Source: Homarus americanus
Lineage: Eukaryota > Arthropoda > Malacostraca > Decapoda > Nephropidae
Direction: 5' to 3'
NCBI RefSeq assembly: GCF_018991925.1
Contig: NW_024753828.1
Coordinates: 740,859 to 804,858 of the forward strand
Length of the DNA stretch: 64,000 nucleotides
Part shown: in pieces, positions 49,977-63,332 of the stretch
How positions within the stretch are numbered: the first letter of the stretch is position 1
Layout of the letters: the number at the start of each line of letters is the position of its first letter
Notes under the pieces: generated by a model
The model's database searches: none
What the model was told of the DNA's origin: nothing
Seen by the model: only the letters and a program-made list of their open reading frames with translations
Made by a program: the position numbers and the translations under genes

Positions 49977-50605
49977 CTAGACTCTCTTGAGACACTGCCT
50001 CTCCCAGACGCACACGTAACTCGTTTGTTGTGTTTTGTCTGGGTGTTCGCTAATGGTTCTCACTTAATCTACGGACATCAGCATGGTGTATCAGTGGCTG
50101 TAGATGTTGCCATGACATATGACACGATATCCATTTTTTCCCGATTGATCCTTTTGACACAAAGTTGTGGTAATATTTGGAGATGTTGTTGAACTCTACA
50201 TATTTAATATTTTTGACGGCATTGTCTCTGGCTCCATTTTGTAAGTTCGAGTCGTAGTATAATCTTAGTACGCGTGGTGCGTGTCTGTGCGCGCGCGCAT
50301 GTGTGTGTGTGTGTGTACATTTTTCATGTTTTCATTGATTGGACATTGGTGTCAGTGTAATTCGATAATTCCAATAACATCAATATCCTGGCTCTTCTGT
50401 CACGTGTGTTGGACGGTAAGACCAATATTGGCAGACAGTGATGCTACACCTCGGAGTTCTTACCTGCGGAAGGAGCACATGTGTAGGGCTCCTGGGAACT
50501 CTGGCGCCCACCACCACATGAATAATTGATGGGGTGGGAGTAGGTAGAGTGGAGGCCGCCGCAGATGGTGTTGGCCCGGATGAAAAGGTAAAGCCGAGGG
50601 GAGGT
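49977..50605. other. No gene recognised
   Basis: Unique-looking sequence with a short GC/GT alternating run at 50290-50317. Confidence 0.45.
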
Positions 50606-51360
50606 GAGAGTAGTGGGTTCAAGGGAGAGAGAGAGAGGGGGGAGAAATGAGAGTAGTGGGTTCAAGAGAGAGAGAGGGGAGATGAGAGTAGTGGGTTCAA
50701 GAGATGAGTGGTGGGTTCAAGGGAGAGAGAGAGAGTGGGTGATGAGAGAAGGAGAGCAGTGGGTTCAGAGAGAGAGAGAGTAGGGGGTCAAGGGAGATGA
50801 GAGTAGTGGGTTCAAGAGAGAGAGATGAGTAGTGGGTTCAAAGGAGAGAGAGATGAGAAAGTGGTGGGTTCAAGAGAGAGAGAGAGTAGTGGGTTCAAGG
50901 GAGAGGGAGAGAGAGGGGAAGAGAGAGATGAGAGTAGTGGGTTCAAGAGAGAGAGATTGAGAGTAGTGGGTTCAAGGGAGAGAGAGAGAGTAGTGGGTTC
51001 AAGAGAGAGAGATGAGAGTAGTGGGTTCAAGGGAGAGAGAGTAGTGGGTTCAAGGGAGAGAGGGCAGAGATGAGAAGAAGAAGGGGAGAGAGAGAGGGGG
51101 AGGGAGAGTAGTGGGTTCAAGGAGAGAGAGAGAGAGGGGTGAGAGTAGTGTGGGTTCAAGGGAGAGAGAGAGTGGGTTCAAGGGGGAGATGAGAGTAGTG
51201 GGTTCAAGGGAGAGTGGGTTCAAGGGAGAGAGTAGTGGGTTCAAGGTAGTGGGTTCAAGAGAGAGTGAGAGTGTGGGTTCAAGTGAGAGTGGTGGGTTGA
51301 GAGAGTGAAGATGAGAGTAGTGGTGGGTTCAAGAGAGAGAGAGAGACGAGAGAGAGAGAG
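50606..51360. repeat. GA-rich minisatellite, unit about 20-35 bp
   Basis: Irregular tandem array of AGTAGTGGGTTCAAG separated by variable GGGAGAGAGAGA or AGAGAGATGAG runs. Only the AGTGGGTTCAAG core is constant, so unit length varies with the GA run. Open frames on both strands over it are artefacts. Confidence 0.92.
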
Positions 51361-53365
<2,005 letters not shown>

Positions 53366-53558
53366 GAGTTGGAATCATCGCCCCAGCTTATTTTACCTGA
53401 AGATTAACTACCTTAATGCTAACTTAACCTAACCCTATTCTGTCCGAACCTAAATCTAACCTAACATATCCTAACCTAACCTCATCCCCCCAAAATAGTT
53501 TTAGGGTGATTTAATCTTTAGGTGAAATAAGCTGGGGCGATGATTCTTCAGGTGATCC
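53366..53558. mobile_element. MITE family M1, best-preserved copy
   Basis: Left arm GGAATCATCGCCCCAGCTTA then TTTTACCTGAAGATTAACTA. The right arm, reversed, is GAATCATCGCCCCAGCTTAT then TTCACCTAAAGATTAAATCA. The arms pair for about 45 nt. The roughly 100-bp centre is rich in CCTAACCTAACC. It ends with the family terminus GATTCTTCAGGTGATC. No coding capacity. Confidence 0.8.
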
Positions 53559-55340
53559 GAAAAACTGGCGTCGGGTGTAGTTTAACCCCTTGGGAATGAT
53601 AAAACTGTATTTTGAGATTTAAAAAATAAATGTATAAGTTATAGCATTCTCTTATTATGGTAACCTTATTATACGTATCTCTATAGACAAACTGGTGGTA
53701 TGGAACTGGCTCAAGCAAAATTCCTGTTGATTCCTAGTCATACAAAATGTGGGCTCAGAAGGTTGTCCTTTGAGTGGGTGAGGCGTGGGGAGAGGATCAT
53801 CCTCTCCTCTTATGGTTCTATTTCCTTTAGTGTGAGGTGTGTGGCCTGGTGTGCATTGTAACTCTTACACTCGCTTGGGAGTGGCACGAGTTTGCTGATG
53901 GATTATGTTAGCAATGGAACGTGGTGTATAGGAGATGCCTGCGATCATTTGAACGTGATGGGAGTGGTAGTGTAGTGTGAGGTAAGGTGGTGGTAGTGGT
54001 GGTGTGACGCCGAGAGGTGTAGGTTTAGTGAATGTGGATGATTGATGGTTTCATATGAGTTACGATGGTGTAGGTGTGCGTGTTTTGGGTGACCAGTTTT
54101 GTAATGATTTAGCTGATGTAGATGATAGTGGTTCAAGTAATTGTAGTGATAGACCGCGTAGGTGTACGGTCAGTAGAGGTGATGCCATTTTCAGTCATGG
54201 TACTTTTACAAATCGGGCCTTTTGATGATGGCTCTTTTAGTGCTTTTGCAGTGCGCGATGGCAACATGTTTGAGTTGTTGTGCTGTGTTAATCTTTTCTA
54301 TTAGAAATTTGTTAGTTATTGGTGGATATTATTCTGTTTTAGAGTTGAGAGGTGGATGTGGCTAATGTTGTGTCAGCCAGTGATGGAGAATAGCAAGGTG
54401 CCCCTCTCCATGGCGCATTAGCAACAGCTCGGGATGTCCACAGGTCTTATAATTCCTTGTACTGGACCACAAGATTCTGTTATTCACCAGCAGGCACATC
54501 CATTATTGAAGACATATTACTCCTTGTTGGTGCCACCATGTGCGAGTTGTCACACCTGCGTTTACTTACAGCTCTTGCGTTGTTTATGTTGCTGTTTTCA
54601 CCTTCATGATGACACAGCTGTGTTCAATCACCTGCACAACGGCAGAGCACAGTTCTCCTGCCTGTAGGTGTTCTTCATCCCCCTTGTTGGCACAGCTACC
54701 TATACTGTATTGTTATCTTCACCTGCTTGTTGCTGTTGCTTTAAATTTTACCTGTTAATGTTGTTTTCTTCACTTTGTTGTTGATGTTGCCTTCAACCTG
54801 TTTATTGAACTTGTTGATTACACCAAAAAACTCATACAGTTGTTTCCACATTTTCTAAACCAGAGCTTTGTTGTCATACTGTAAACACCTATGGATCACT
54901 GTTATCTAATGAGCGTCTTGGTTCACCTGAGTACACACTGACCAGTCACCCAGTGTGTGATGAGCAGCGTGAGAGTAAACTTTGGGACTTATTAGGCGTG
55001 ATGAGGCCGGTGTAGGAATTGCTGCGGCCAGTGTGGCGTCCTCAGCCAGTAATGAAGCCCTATAAGGACGCCATCATCAGAACACCAGCTCGTCTGATAT
55101 CGTCGGGGCGAGAGTGGGTGATGGTTGCTGGCAGGCTCGGCGCGCACGTGTGTGGGAGTCGTCGAGTTTAGTCATAATACTGTAACAGTTTTTACACCAG
55201 CTACATAGCAAATTTTTTATGGATGAGACATAAAATAATTAAATTGTTTGTATGGGTTAGGTAAGGTATAGACAACGTCTTTGATTGCTTTTGACAAAAC
55301 AAATTACCGAAGTTCTTAGGACAAGTAGTTATACTCGTGC

Positions 55341-55350
<10 letters not shown>
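53559..55350. other. No gene recognised
   Basis: Unique-looking sequence. Open frames of 60-77 codons only, with no domain or splice-bounded exon that I can support. Confidence 0.45.
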
Positions 55351-55405
<55 letters not shown>

Positions 55406-55555
55406 AACTGGATAATTTCGTAATTAAGAAGATTTGTAACCAGGTGAGAAGGTTGGGTCATCTTACCCTCTGACCTGACTACCGACTGCTGCGGTGCTTT
55501 TTGAAGATTAGTAGGGTCTTACCTAATACCTGACCATTGTGGACTTGATCTCACC

Positions 55556-55632
<77 letters not shown>

Positions 55633-55848
55633 GTAGATCCACAATGAAAACGTGGATAAGATAAATCTTGATAAAATCACATGGGAAAAGGGAACAGGAG
55701 CACCTTAGCTTTCGTCTTCATTCAAGACATATTTCATGTAAATCACAATGAACACGTGGATAAGATAAATCTTGATAAAATCACGGGAAAATGGAAACAA
55801 CAGAGTACCTACTCCACACTCCGTTATTCCATTTTCGTGTATTTATCA

Positions 55849-55933
<85 letters not shown>

Positions 55934-55992
55934 TCCACAATGAAAACGTGGATAAGATAAATCTTGATAAAATCACACATTATTTTCCTTTT

Positions 55993-56072
<80 letters not shown>
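55351..56072. repeat. (TA)n cluster interleaved with the fold-back repeat family
   Basis: Four (TA)n blocks (about 55354-55402, 55561-55629, 55851-55931, 55995-56072) alternate with pieces of one repeat. AATGAAAACGTGGATAAGAT followed by AAATCTTGATAAAATCACA occurs at about 55640-55680 and 55936-55980, and a variant (AATGAACACGTGG) at about 55749-55785. The stretch 55772-55850 folds back on itself (CTTGATAAAATCACGGGAAA against TTTTCGTGTATTTATCAAG). This is the same family as 20184-20597. Confidence 0.75.
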
Positions 56073-57338
<1,266 letters not shown>

Positions 57339-57346
57339 GTCTAGTG

Positions 57347-57557
57347 CAGGGGTTCTCAACTAGGGGGGAATTTCCCCCCTCAGGTTTTCAGGGGGGGGGG
57401 AGTGATACTAATATGGAAAAAATTAAGGATTTTCAGTATTATATTCATATTATTTGGAATGCACTTTTTGAGGCAGACAATCTTGGAAAGGAGGGGGGGA
57501 ATGACATTCTGACATGGTGAAAGGGGTGCATGGGGCAAACAAGGTTGAGAACCACTG
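57347..57557. mobile_element. 211-bp hAT-type MITE with perfect 8-bp TSD
   Basis: Ends are CAGGGGTTCTCAACT and, inverted, CAGTGGTTCTCAACC, the CAGNGGTTCTCAAC termini typical of hAT (Charlie-like) elements. Flanks are the perfect duplication GTCTAGTG (57339-57346 and 57558-57565), the 8-bp length expected of hAT transposases. The interior has G-rich runs and no open frame, so it is non-autonomous. The intact duplication suggests a fairly recent insertion. Confidence 0.95.
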
Positions 57558-57565
57558 GTCTAGTG

Positions 57566-59685
57566 GTTAAAATGTCAAGCTTTTCTGGGCACAGAAAAAC
57601 AAAAATACGAGATAAAAAGACTAAAATAAAATATATACTATACCCTCAATCACTGTATACATTCCGCGCACGTTACAGCCCTTGACCACCAAAGTGCGAG
57701 AGGGATATTGTCGTTACATATGACGTCTGGCTCGTGTCTGTCCGATATATTCTTGTTTGCTTGATGCTCCCGATATGAAGACATAACCCTAGAAATCCTT
57801 AGATTTTTCTGAATATCCAGTATCCACACTTGGCTTTTGTTTATATTCAACTTTTCCTCTCAGGCTGAAGGACTTTTGGAGGGCAGCGCGAATCTCACTT
57901 TGTAAAAATTGAGTATTGGTTAATTTATACCGATGAGGTAGATAACTGGGGTATAATGGGACATGTACATGGCCAATGAGTACATATTATATTATTATTA
58001 TTATTATTATTACAGTATATCTTAGTGCATTACTCATTGGGATGGTTATGTCTCCAGTGTGTTGATAGACGTAATTTGTCTCGTTTACCTGTGTTTTGGG
58101 ATGTTGGAGTATTGTTTATACACGTCTTTAGAGTCCGCGCGCGACCACATCCGCCGTACTTTTATCGTGGGTCATTGAACTGCAGTTGGGTGATACCACG
58201 TGATTCTCCATGATGGTAACTTGCATTTGTACGTACAACTTCTGCAGCCAGGAATAACTGATCGGGCTGTGCTTTGCCTCACGTTATCAGCCTTTCCCAT
58301 GGTCGATATTGACCACCTGCCAGCACAGTCCACTGACCAAGCTAATGCTGCAGATGTGACTCATAGTAGCTACGTTTTCGAGTCAGTGTATTTTAGATGT
58401 TTTTATTATAACGAGGTGCTGTACTGTGGTAACTCGCCGCTCTGTACATCCATCATCTGTGGTCTCTGTATCATGCTTACGGTTTCCCTTATCAAAGTGA
58501 GTTTTCTGATTTGCGAGATGTCTGACAAGGAAAAAAATCTGCTCAACTGAATGCTTCCTCTGGCACCCCTCCACCTTTGATATCTCTCACCTGGGAGATT
58601 TTGTTTTCTTCTTCCTTTTCTCGAACATTCGTTCTTCATCCTCGCATTTCCATTTCTTTACCATTCCATATTCCTATTTTTCCTTCTTTCTCGCCTTGCT
58701 TTCTCCTTTCTCATCTTCTTTCCCATTCTTTTCCCCTCCCTTCTGTATTCTTTCTGCTCCTCCCATGTATTCCTTCTACACTTCATTTATATTCCTTCTA
58801 TCCCTTATACCCTCTTCTCTGCTATACTCTATCTATATACAGTACCTTCTCGTATTGCTCCTCCTTCCCTAAGTTCGTATTATTACCCTATCTCCACCCC
58901 TTGAGTTCCACACGTCAACTTTTATGGGTTCTTCGTCTCTCCTGCTGGCCGTTGGAGGCATCAGACGATGCAAGTAGGAGTGTAATGAAGACATTACGGA
59001 CAAGGATTTATGAGGACTAAGCTGCCGTGGAACATTCTCTAGCGTGTCATTGGTTCCTCAGTTACCTCATTAGCATAGTTCTGGCAGTTTGCTGGGGCCA
59101 GCCACTGTCTGAACCATACCTGAACACACCTTCCATACCATTTCTTGTGGCCGGCCTGGTGAAGATCTACCTTCACTGCTCACCAAGGAGAATTAAATTC
59201 CCCTGGACATTAAATTTTAATTTAATATTCACATACTGTTCTTGTAAGATGTGAATAATCACGAAAGCGCATGGAAATGGGAGCTTCGAACTTTCGACAG
59301 TATATTTTAGAATAATCTTTTGGGAAGAGACTTGAAATAGACGAGAGCTGAGCTTCATCCATTATTCTTGCGAGTTTTACTTATGAAAAACACTGATTTT
59401 TTTTCAGGTGAGAATTATTGATTTTTTTCAAGATGGTGACACGTTTGTTATCCAGTTAGTACTGTATTTTATAAGAAAATACTTACTTTCCCCCAAGGTC
59501 TAATGATAGACCCTGCTGCCATATGACAGGTTGCTGATCTGTCTTTCTGCCTCATTTACATACAATTGCAGGGTCTCAATTGTTTCTCTTACATCACAAC
59601 ATCTGTACATTTATATATCATTCTCACTCTTGATCTTTTTCATTTTTGTATTATTTTATGGTTCTTTATTATTATTATAATTATT

Positions 59686-59728
<43 letters not shown>

Positions 59729-59806
59729 CCCCCATTCCCTCCCCCGATGTGGGCCAGTGACCTGTGCCCGGTTGGGCTAATCCCTGTAAAAAAAAATATA
59801 TATATA
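57566..59806. other. No gene; pyrimidine-rich tract and (CAT)n
   Basis: Contains (ATT)n near 57990-58012, a T/C-rich stretch at 58590-58910 that keeps a Phe/Ser/Leu/Pro frame open without other coding signs, and (CAT)n at about 59687-59727. No exon is supported. Confidence 0.45.
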
Positions 59807-62437
59807 CAGTGGCCCCTCGGTTAACGAACTCAATCCGTTCCAGAAGGTCGTTCGTTAACCGAAACGTTCGTTAACCGAAACCATTGTTTCAATGGGTTTT
59901 TGGGTAATTGGTTCCAGCTCACCGAAAATTTCCTAACTTCAACAAAAATGGCGGAAAAATTTACTTACTTTGAGGTGTGTATGTAGAAGGCTCCTGGATG
60001 ATGGTGATGATGTGCATTTGAAGTGGGAGGTGCAGGAGGAGAAGGGAGAAGAGAAGGAAGTGGAGGTGGAGGAGAAGCATTTTACTGCTTCTTGGAAGGT
60101 GAGTCACCTTCCATGAAAATGTCAGGAACCTCTGGACTGACAGATTCTCCACCATGAACATCCTCTCTCCTTCTTGAAGTGGAAGGCTGAGGGCTAGCAT
60201 CTTGTTCCCTCTGCCTTTTACTGAAGAAAGTGTCAATTGTGGTCTGTGGGGCATCTGTCCTCCTCACCATTAACTTATGTTTAAAGAAGGAGACCACTGA
60301 GTCCTCAACATGACACAAAGTTAGTTCAGTTTTTTCCACTTCTGGGTGCTTTGAAGCCAGTTCCCTGAACTTCTCCCAGTGGTAAATCACATCTTTCAAC
60401 TGTTTAGCTGACATATGGTCATCACTTTCAATTTCCTCCTCACCACTGTCAGCCTCTACCCGTAACATCTCATCCAGTTCCTTCAAGTCATTAGGAGTAA
60501 GTTCCTCCTCATGAGACATCACAAGCTCTTCCACATCCTTCTCCTCCACTTCAAGACCCAATGACTGACCAATGGACACAATCTCCTGGTCCAACTCTGT
60601 GTCATCCTCAAATCCCTCAAAATCATGGACTACTGATGGCCACAGTGCTTTCCATGAAGAATTGAGGGTTCTATTGGAGACTTCTTGCCATGATGACACA
60701 ATCAATTTTACAGCCTCCAGGACGTTGAATTGTGTCTTCCAGAACTGTTTCAGTGTTAGTTCAGGATCAATGGAAGTTGCCTGATGACACCTCCTAAACA
60801 TTTTCTTCATGTACAACTTCTTGAAGTTGCTGATCACATTCTGGTCCATTGGCTGTATGAGTGATGTAGTGTTTGGAGGCAAAAACAACACTTTCACAAA
60901 GTCAAATTTATACTCCAAATTTCTGGCAAGGTCAGGGTCATGACCAGGAGCATTATCCATGAGGAGAAGAGCCTTTAAAGGAAGTTTATTGGTGGTTAGG
61001 TAGCTCTTGACAGAGGGGCAAAACACATCAATAGCCCATTCATTAAAGAACTGTCTTGTCACCCATGCCTTACGGTTGGACTTCCAATAAACTCCAAGCA
61101 TTGTTCTTACCACTTTCTGTTGCTTGAACACCCTGGGGTTTTCAGAGTGGTAGACAAGCATAGGCTTCAGTCGGAAATCCCCTGAAGCATTGGCACCAAG
61201 CAATAGAGTGAGACGGTCTTTCATGGGTTTATGCCCAGGTAAAGAGGCTTCATCCTTGGTGATGAATGTTCTTTTGGGCATCTTTTTCCAGAACAGCCCA
61301 GTTTCGTCAACATTGAACACTTGCTGTGGAAGATAATTTTCTTCTTCCATCAGTTTTTTAAATTCAATTAAAAACTTTGCTGCCCCTTCTTTATCAGCAC
61401 TAGCAGCTTCACCATGCCTAACAACACTTAAAATGTCACTTCTTTTCTTAAATTTTTCGAACCAGCCTTTGCTAGCCCGAAAATCTTCAAATTCTGTTCC
61501 TGAAGAACTAGGTTGATCTGTCTTTAAATGTTCATAAATCTCCCTGGCTCTTTCACAAATGAAATCACCAGAAACTGAATCACCTTTCATCTGTTTTTCC
61601 CTAATCCAGATGATAAGTAACCTCTCAGTTTCTACGATTAGGGATCTACTTTTAAACACTCTTGTAGATTTGTCTCTCACGTTCACTTCCTTAAATTTGT
61701 CTTTTTGTGCAAGAATTGTCGACACAGTTGATGCCGACATGCCATATTCTTTGCATAGCGCATTTGATTTAATACCTTGTTCGTGTTTTTTTATTATTTC
61801 CTGCTTCATTTGGATTGAAATCACTTTTCTTGATCTCTTAGGCCCCATGCTGGATTCAAACAATGGCAACACGTATTTTTCAAAGTTAAACTAGCTGTAA
61901 ATAAAGAATATTTTCTTTAAAATAACACTGCACTGCACTATATATTGTCAATATGTAAAATAATTTTCAAAATGACCAATAATTTGCTTGGAAACACAGA
62001 AAAAAAGCGTTTAGTTGAAGAGAGTCTCAAGCAAGATGTTACCTCCAGTGAAAACAGAGAGAGACTGACGCCTGTTTGCTGTGTTAAGAGGCTGGATGCC
62101 GCGCATTAAACTAGTCACTTTACCTTCAATTTTGTTCAATAATTGTTAAAATGACTAAAAAATTGAATATTAAACTTTTAAAATTATTGAATAGTATAAA
62201 CTTCTTGATATTTACAAAAATAGTAAGGAATTTAAGCCCTAGAACCGATTAATGTATTGGCGGACTGATACTAAAGCTGGTTGCCCGGTCAGTGCAAGCG
62301 AAAACATGTTGAGGTCGGTTCGTAAGAAGTTCGTTAAGCGAATTTTTTTTCGTTAACCGAATTGAAGATCCTTATGGAAGGCAGTTCGTTAATCGAAATT
62401 ACGTTAACCGAGGTGTTCGTTAAACGAGGGGTCACTG
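59807..62437 (-). mobile_element. Complete Tigger/pogo-type DNA transposon
   Basis: 2,631-bp element flanked by TA on both sides (59805-59806 and 62438-62439), the pogo/Tc1-mariner target duplication. Terminal inverted repeats: CAGTGGCCCCTCGGTTAACG at the left and, inverted, CAGTGACCCCTCGTTTAACG at the right. Several internal GTTAACGAA/GTTAACCGAA motifs near each end (59860-59880 left; about 62332-62425 right) may be transposase-binding sites. It encodes one uninterrupted transposase on the minus strand. It appears autonomous and lies in the intron directly upstream of the CLASP exon, in opposite orientation to it. Confidence 0.95.
60082..61848 (-). CDS. Tigger/pogo transposase (CENP-B-like, DDE_1)
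   Basis: 588-residue transposase that cuts and pastes the element. I chose the ATG at 61848 (MGPKRSRKVISIQMKQEIIK); the open frame upstream begins only with GTG. Domains: a CENP-B N-terminal helix-turn-helix at about residues 1-55 (KKHEQGIKSNALCKEYGMSA, STVSTILAQKD); a second CENP-B/Tc5 type helix-turn-helix at about 65-140 (ERLLIIWIREKQMKGDSVSG, ASKGWFEKFKKR); and a DDE_1 catalytic core. The acidic residues are D181 (NVDETGLFWKKMP), D298 (LLLMDNAPGH) and D335 (NTTSLIQPMDQNVI). The C-terminus is acidic, then basic (SPSKKQ). All three catalytic aspartates and the full frame are present. Its location within matched TIRs argues against a domesticated host gene. Confidence 0.95.
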   Translation of the reverse strand: MGPKRSRKVISIQMKQEIIKKHEQGIKSNALCKEYGMSASTVSTILAQKDKFKEVNVRDKSTRVFKSRSLIVETERLLIIWIREKQMKGDSVSGDFICERAREIYEHLKTDQPSSSGTEFEDFRASKGWFEKFKKRSDILSVVRHGEAASADKEGAAKFLIEFKKLMEEENYLPQQVFNVDETGLFWKKMPKRTFITKDEASLPGHKPMKDRLTLLLGANASGDFRLKPMLVYHSENPRVFKQQKVVRTMLGVYWKSNRKAWVTRQFFNEWAIDVFCPSVKSYLTTNKLPLKALLLMDNAPGHDPDLARNLEYKFDFVKVLFLPPNTTSLIQPMDQNVISNFKKLYMKKMFRRCHQATSIDPELTLKQFWKTQFNVLEAVKLIVSSWQEVSNRTLNSSWKALWPSVVHDFEGFEDDTELDQEIVSIGQSLGLEVEEKDVEELVMSHEEELTPNDLKELDEMLRVEADSGEEEIESDDHMSAKQLKDVIYHWEKFRELASKHPEVEKTELTLCHVEDSVVSFFKHKLMVRRTDAPQTTIDTFFSKRQREQDASPQPSTSRRREDVHGGESVSPEVPDIFMEGDSPSKKQ

Positions 62438-62603
62438 TATATACATATACTGTAGGCCTACATGAGTGAACAGTAATGAGAGTTTCAAATGGCGTTTCGT
62501 AACTGGTGGCTACATTATCTTAACTACTTGTCTTATCAATATATTGCATTGTAATATTTAAGATTTTATGTAACATGTTATTAATTATGTTTTAAATTTG
62601 CAG

Positions 62604-62709
62604 GTGACTCTGAATGGGTTGGAGGTGATGACATTCCTGGTGGAGCGCATGAAGGAAGACTTTCGACCTTACCTCTCCTCCGTCATCCCCGCCGTTACTG
62701 ACAGACTAG
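62604..62709 (+). CDS. CLASP: CLASP exon (part of TOG1 domain)
   Basis: Internal exon of 106 nt preceded by TTTAAATTTGCAG and followed by GTGAGT. It reads in phase 0 as 35 codons plus one base of a split Gly codon: VTLNGLEVMTFLVERM, KEDFRPYLSSVIPAVTDRL, G. This matches the first TOG domain of CLASP proteins, where metazoan members have a segment of the form V-x-L-x-G-[ML]-[DE]-[IV] ... LV-x-R ... F ... VLP ... DRLGD. CLASP (orbit/MAST/chb in flies) binds microtubule plus ends and promotes rescue. I see no neighbouring exon, so both flanking introns extend beyond what I can recognise. Family assignment is from memory of the domain, not a search. Confidence 0.8.
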
Positions 62710-62786
62710 GTGAGTACAATTGTCTCACTACCCACACCCCTCACCGTAACAACATACACTGCAAAATACAAGGAGTTCATTTTATT

Positions 62787-62917
62787 TGGATTACCTGAAA
62801 GAATCCACACCCCATTCTTATTTCACCTAAAGATTAACCAACCTAACCTCCCCCCAACAGTGTTAGGGTGGTTAATCTTATGCACTAAGCTGGGATGGAG
62901 ATTCTTTAGGTGACCCG
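62787..62917. mobile_element. MITE family M1, copy in CLASP intron
   Basis: Left arm TACCTGAAAGAATCCACACC then TTATTTCACCTAAAGATTAA. The right arm, reversed, is TCACCTAAAGAATCTCCATC then CCAGCTTAGTGCATAAGATTAA. The centre is CCTAACCTCCCCCCAACAGTGTTAGGG. It lies about 80 bp downstream of the exon's splice donor. Confidence 0.75.
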
Positions 62918-63292
62918 TTTAAAGGAGGGGAGGGGGGGGGGTTGTAAAGTGTTTCATGGTTAATTCGTGGTGTTCGACTCTCTTCCATTATTGGTGTGCG
63001 TTTTCCATTCTGATGATACATATCTCTTTAGTAGATAATTATCTACTAAAGAGATATGATTATAATCAGTGTGAAGTGACCGTGTGACATTTGGTACCAG
63101 TACTGTAGTTCTGTTTTGAGGGTAAAAGTGTTTATTGTACTGTAATTGGAGGTGCATTAGTTACGTTATGTGTACCTGTAATAAAATAAAAGAATACCGG
63201 GATATATAGTAGAAGAGAGCAGAAAAGTGTGCGTGTTTCTAATGATAATTAAAAATTTTTTGATAAATATTTGTGTAATAATACAGCATTAA

Positions 63293-63332
<40 letters not shown>

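Noticed and set aside
53400..53500. Interstitial telomere (CCTAA)n
   Set aside because: Only two or three contiguous units, always inside the M1 MITE centre, so part of that element.
58577..59020. 147-codon Phe/Ser/Leu/Pro-rich open frame
   Set aside because: It arises from a pyrimidine-rich tract and lacks any family signature.
60082..61848. Domesticated CENP-B/jerky-like host gene
   Set aside because: It is enclosed by matching TIRs with a TA duplication and has a full catalytic triad, so it is a transposon gene.
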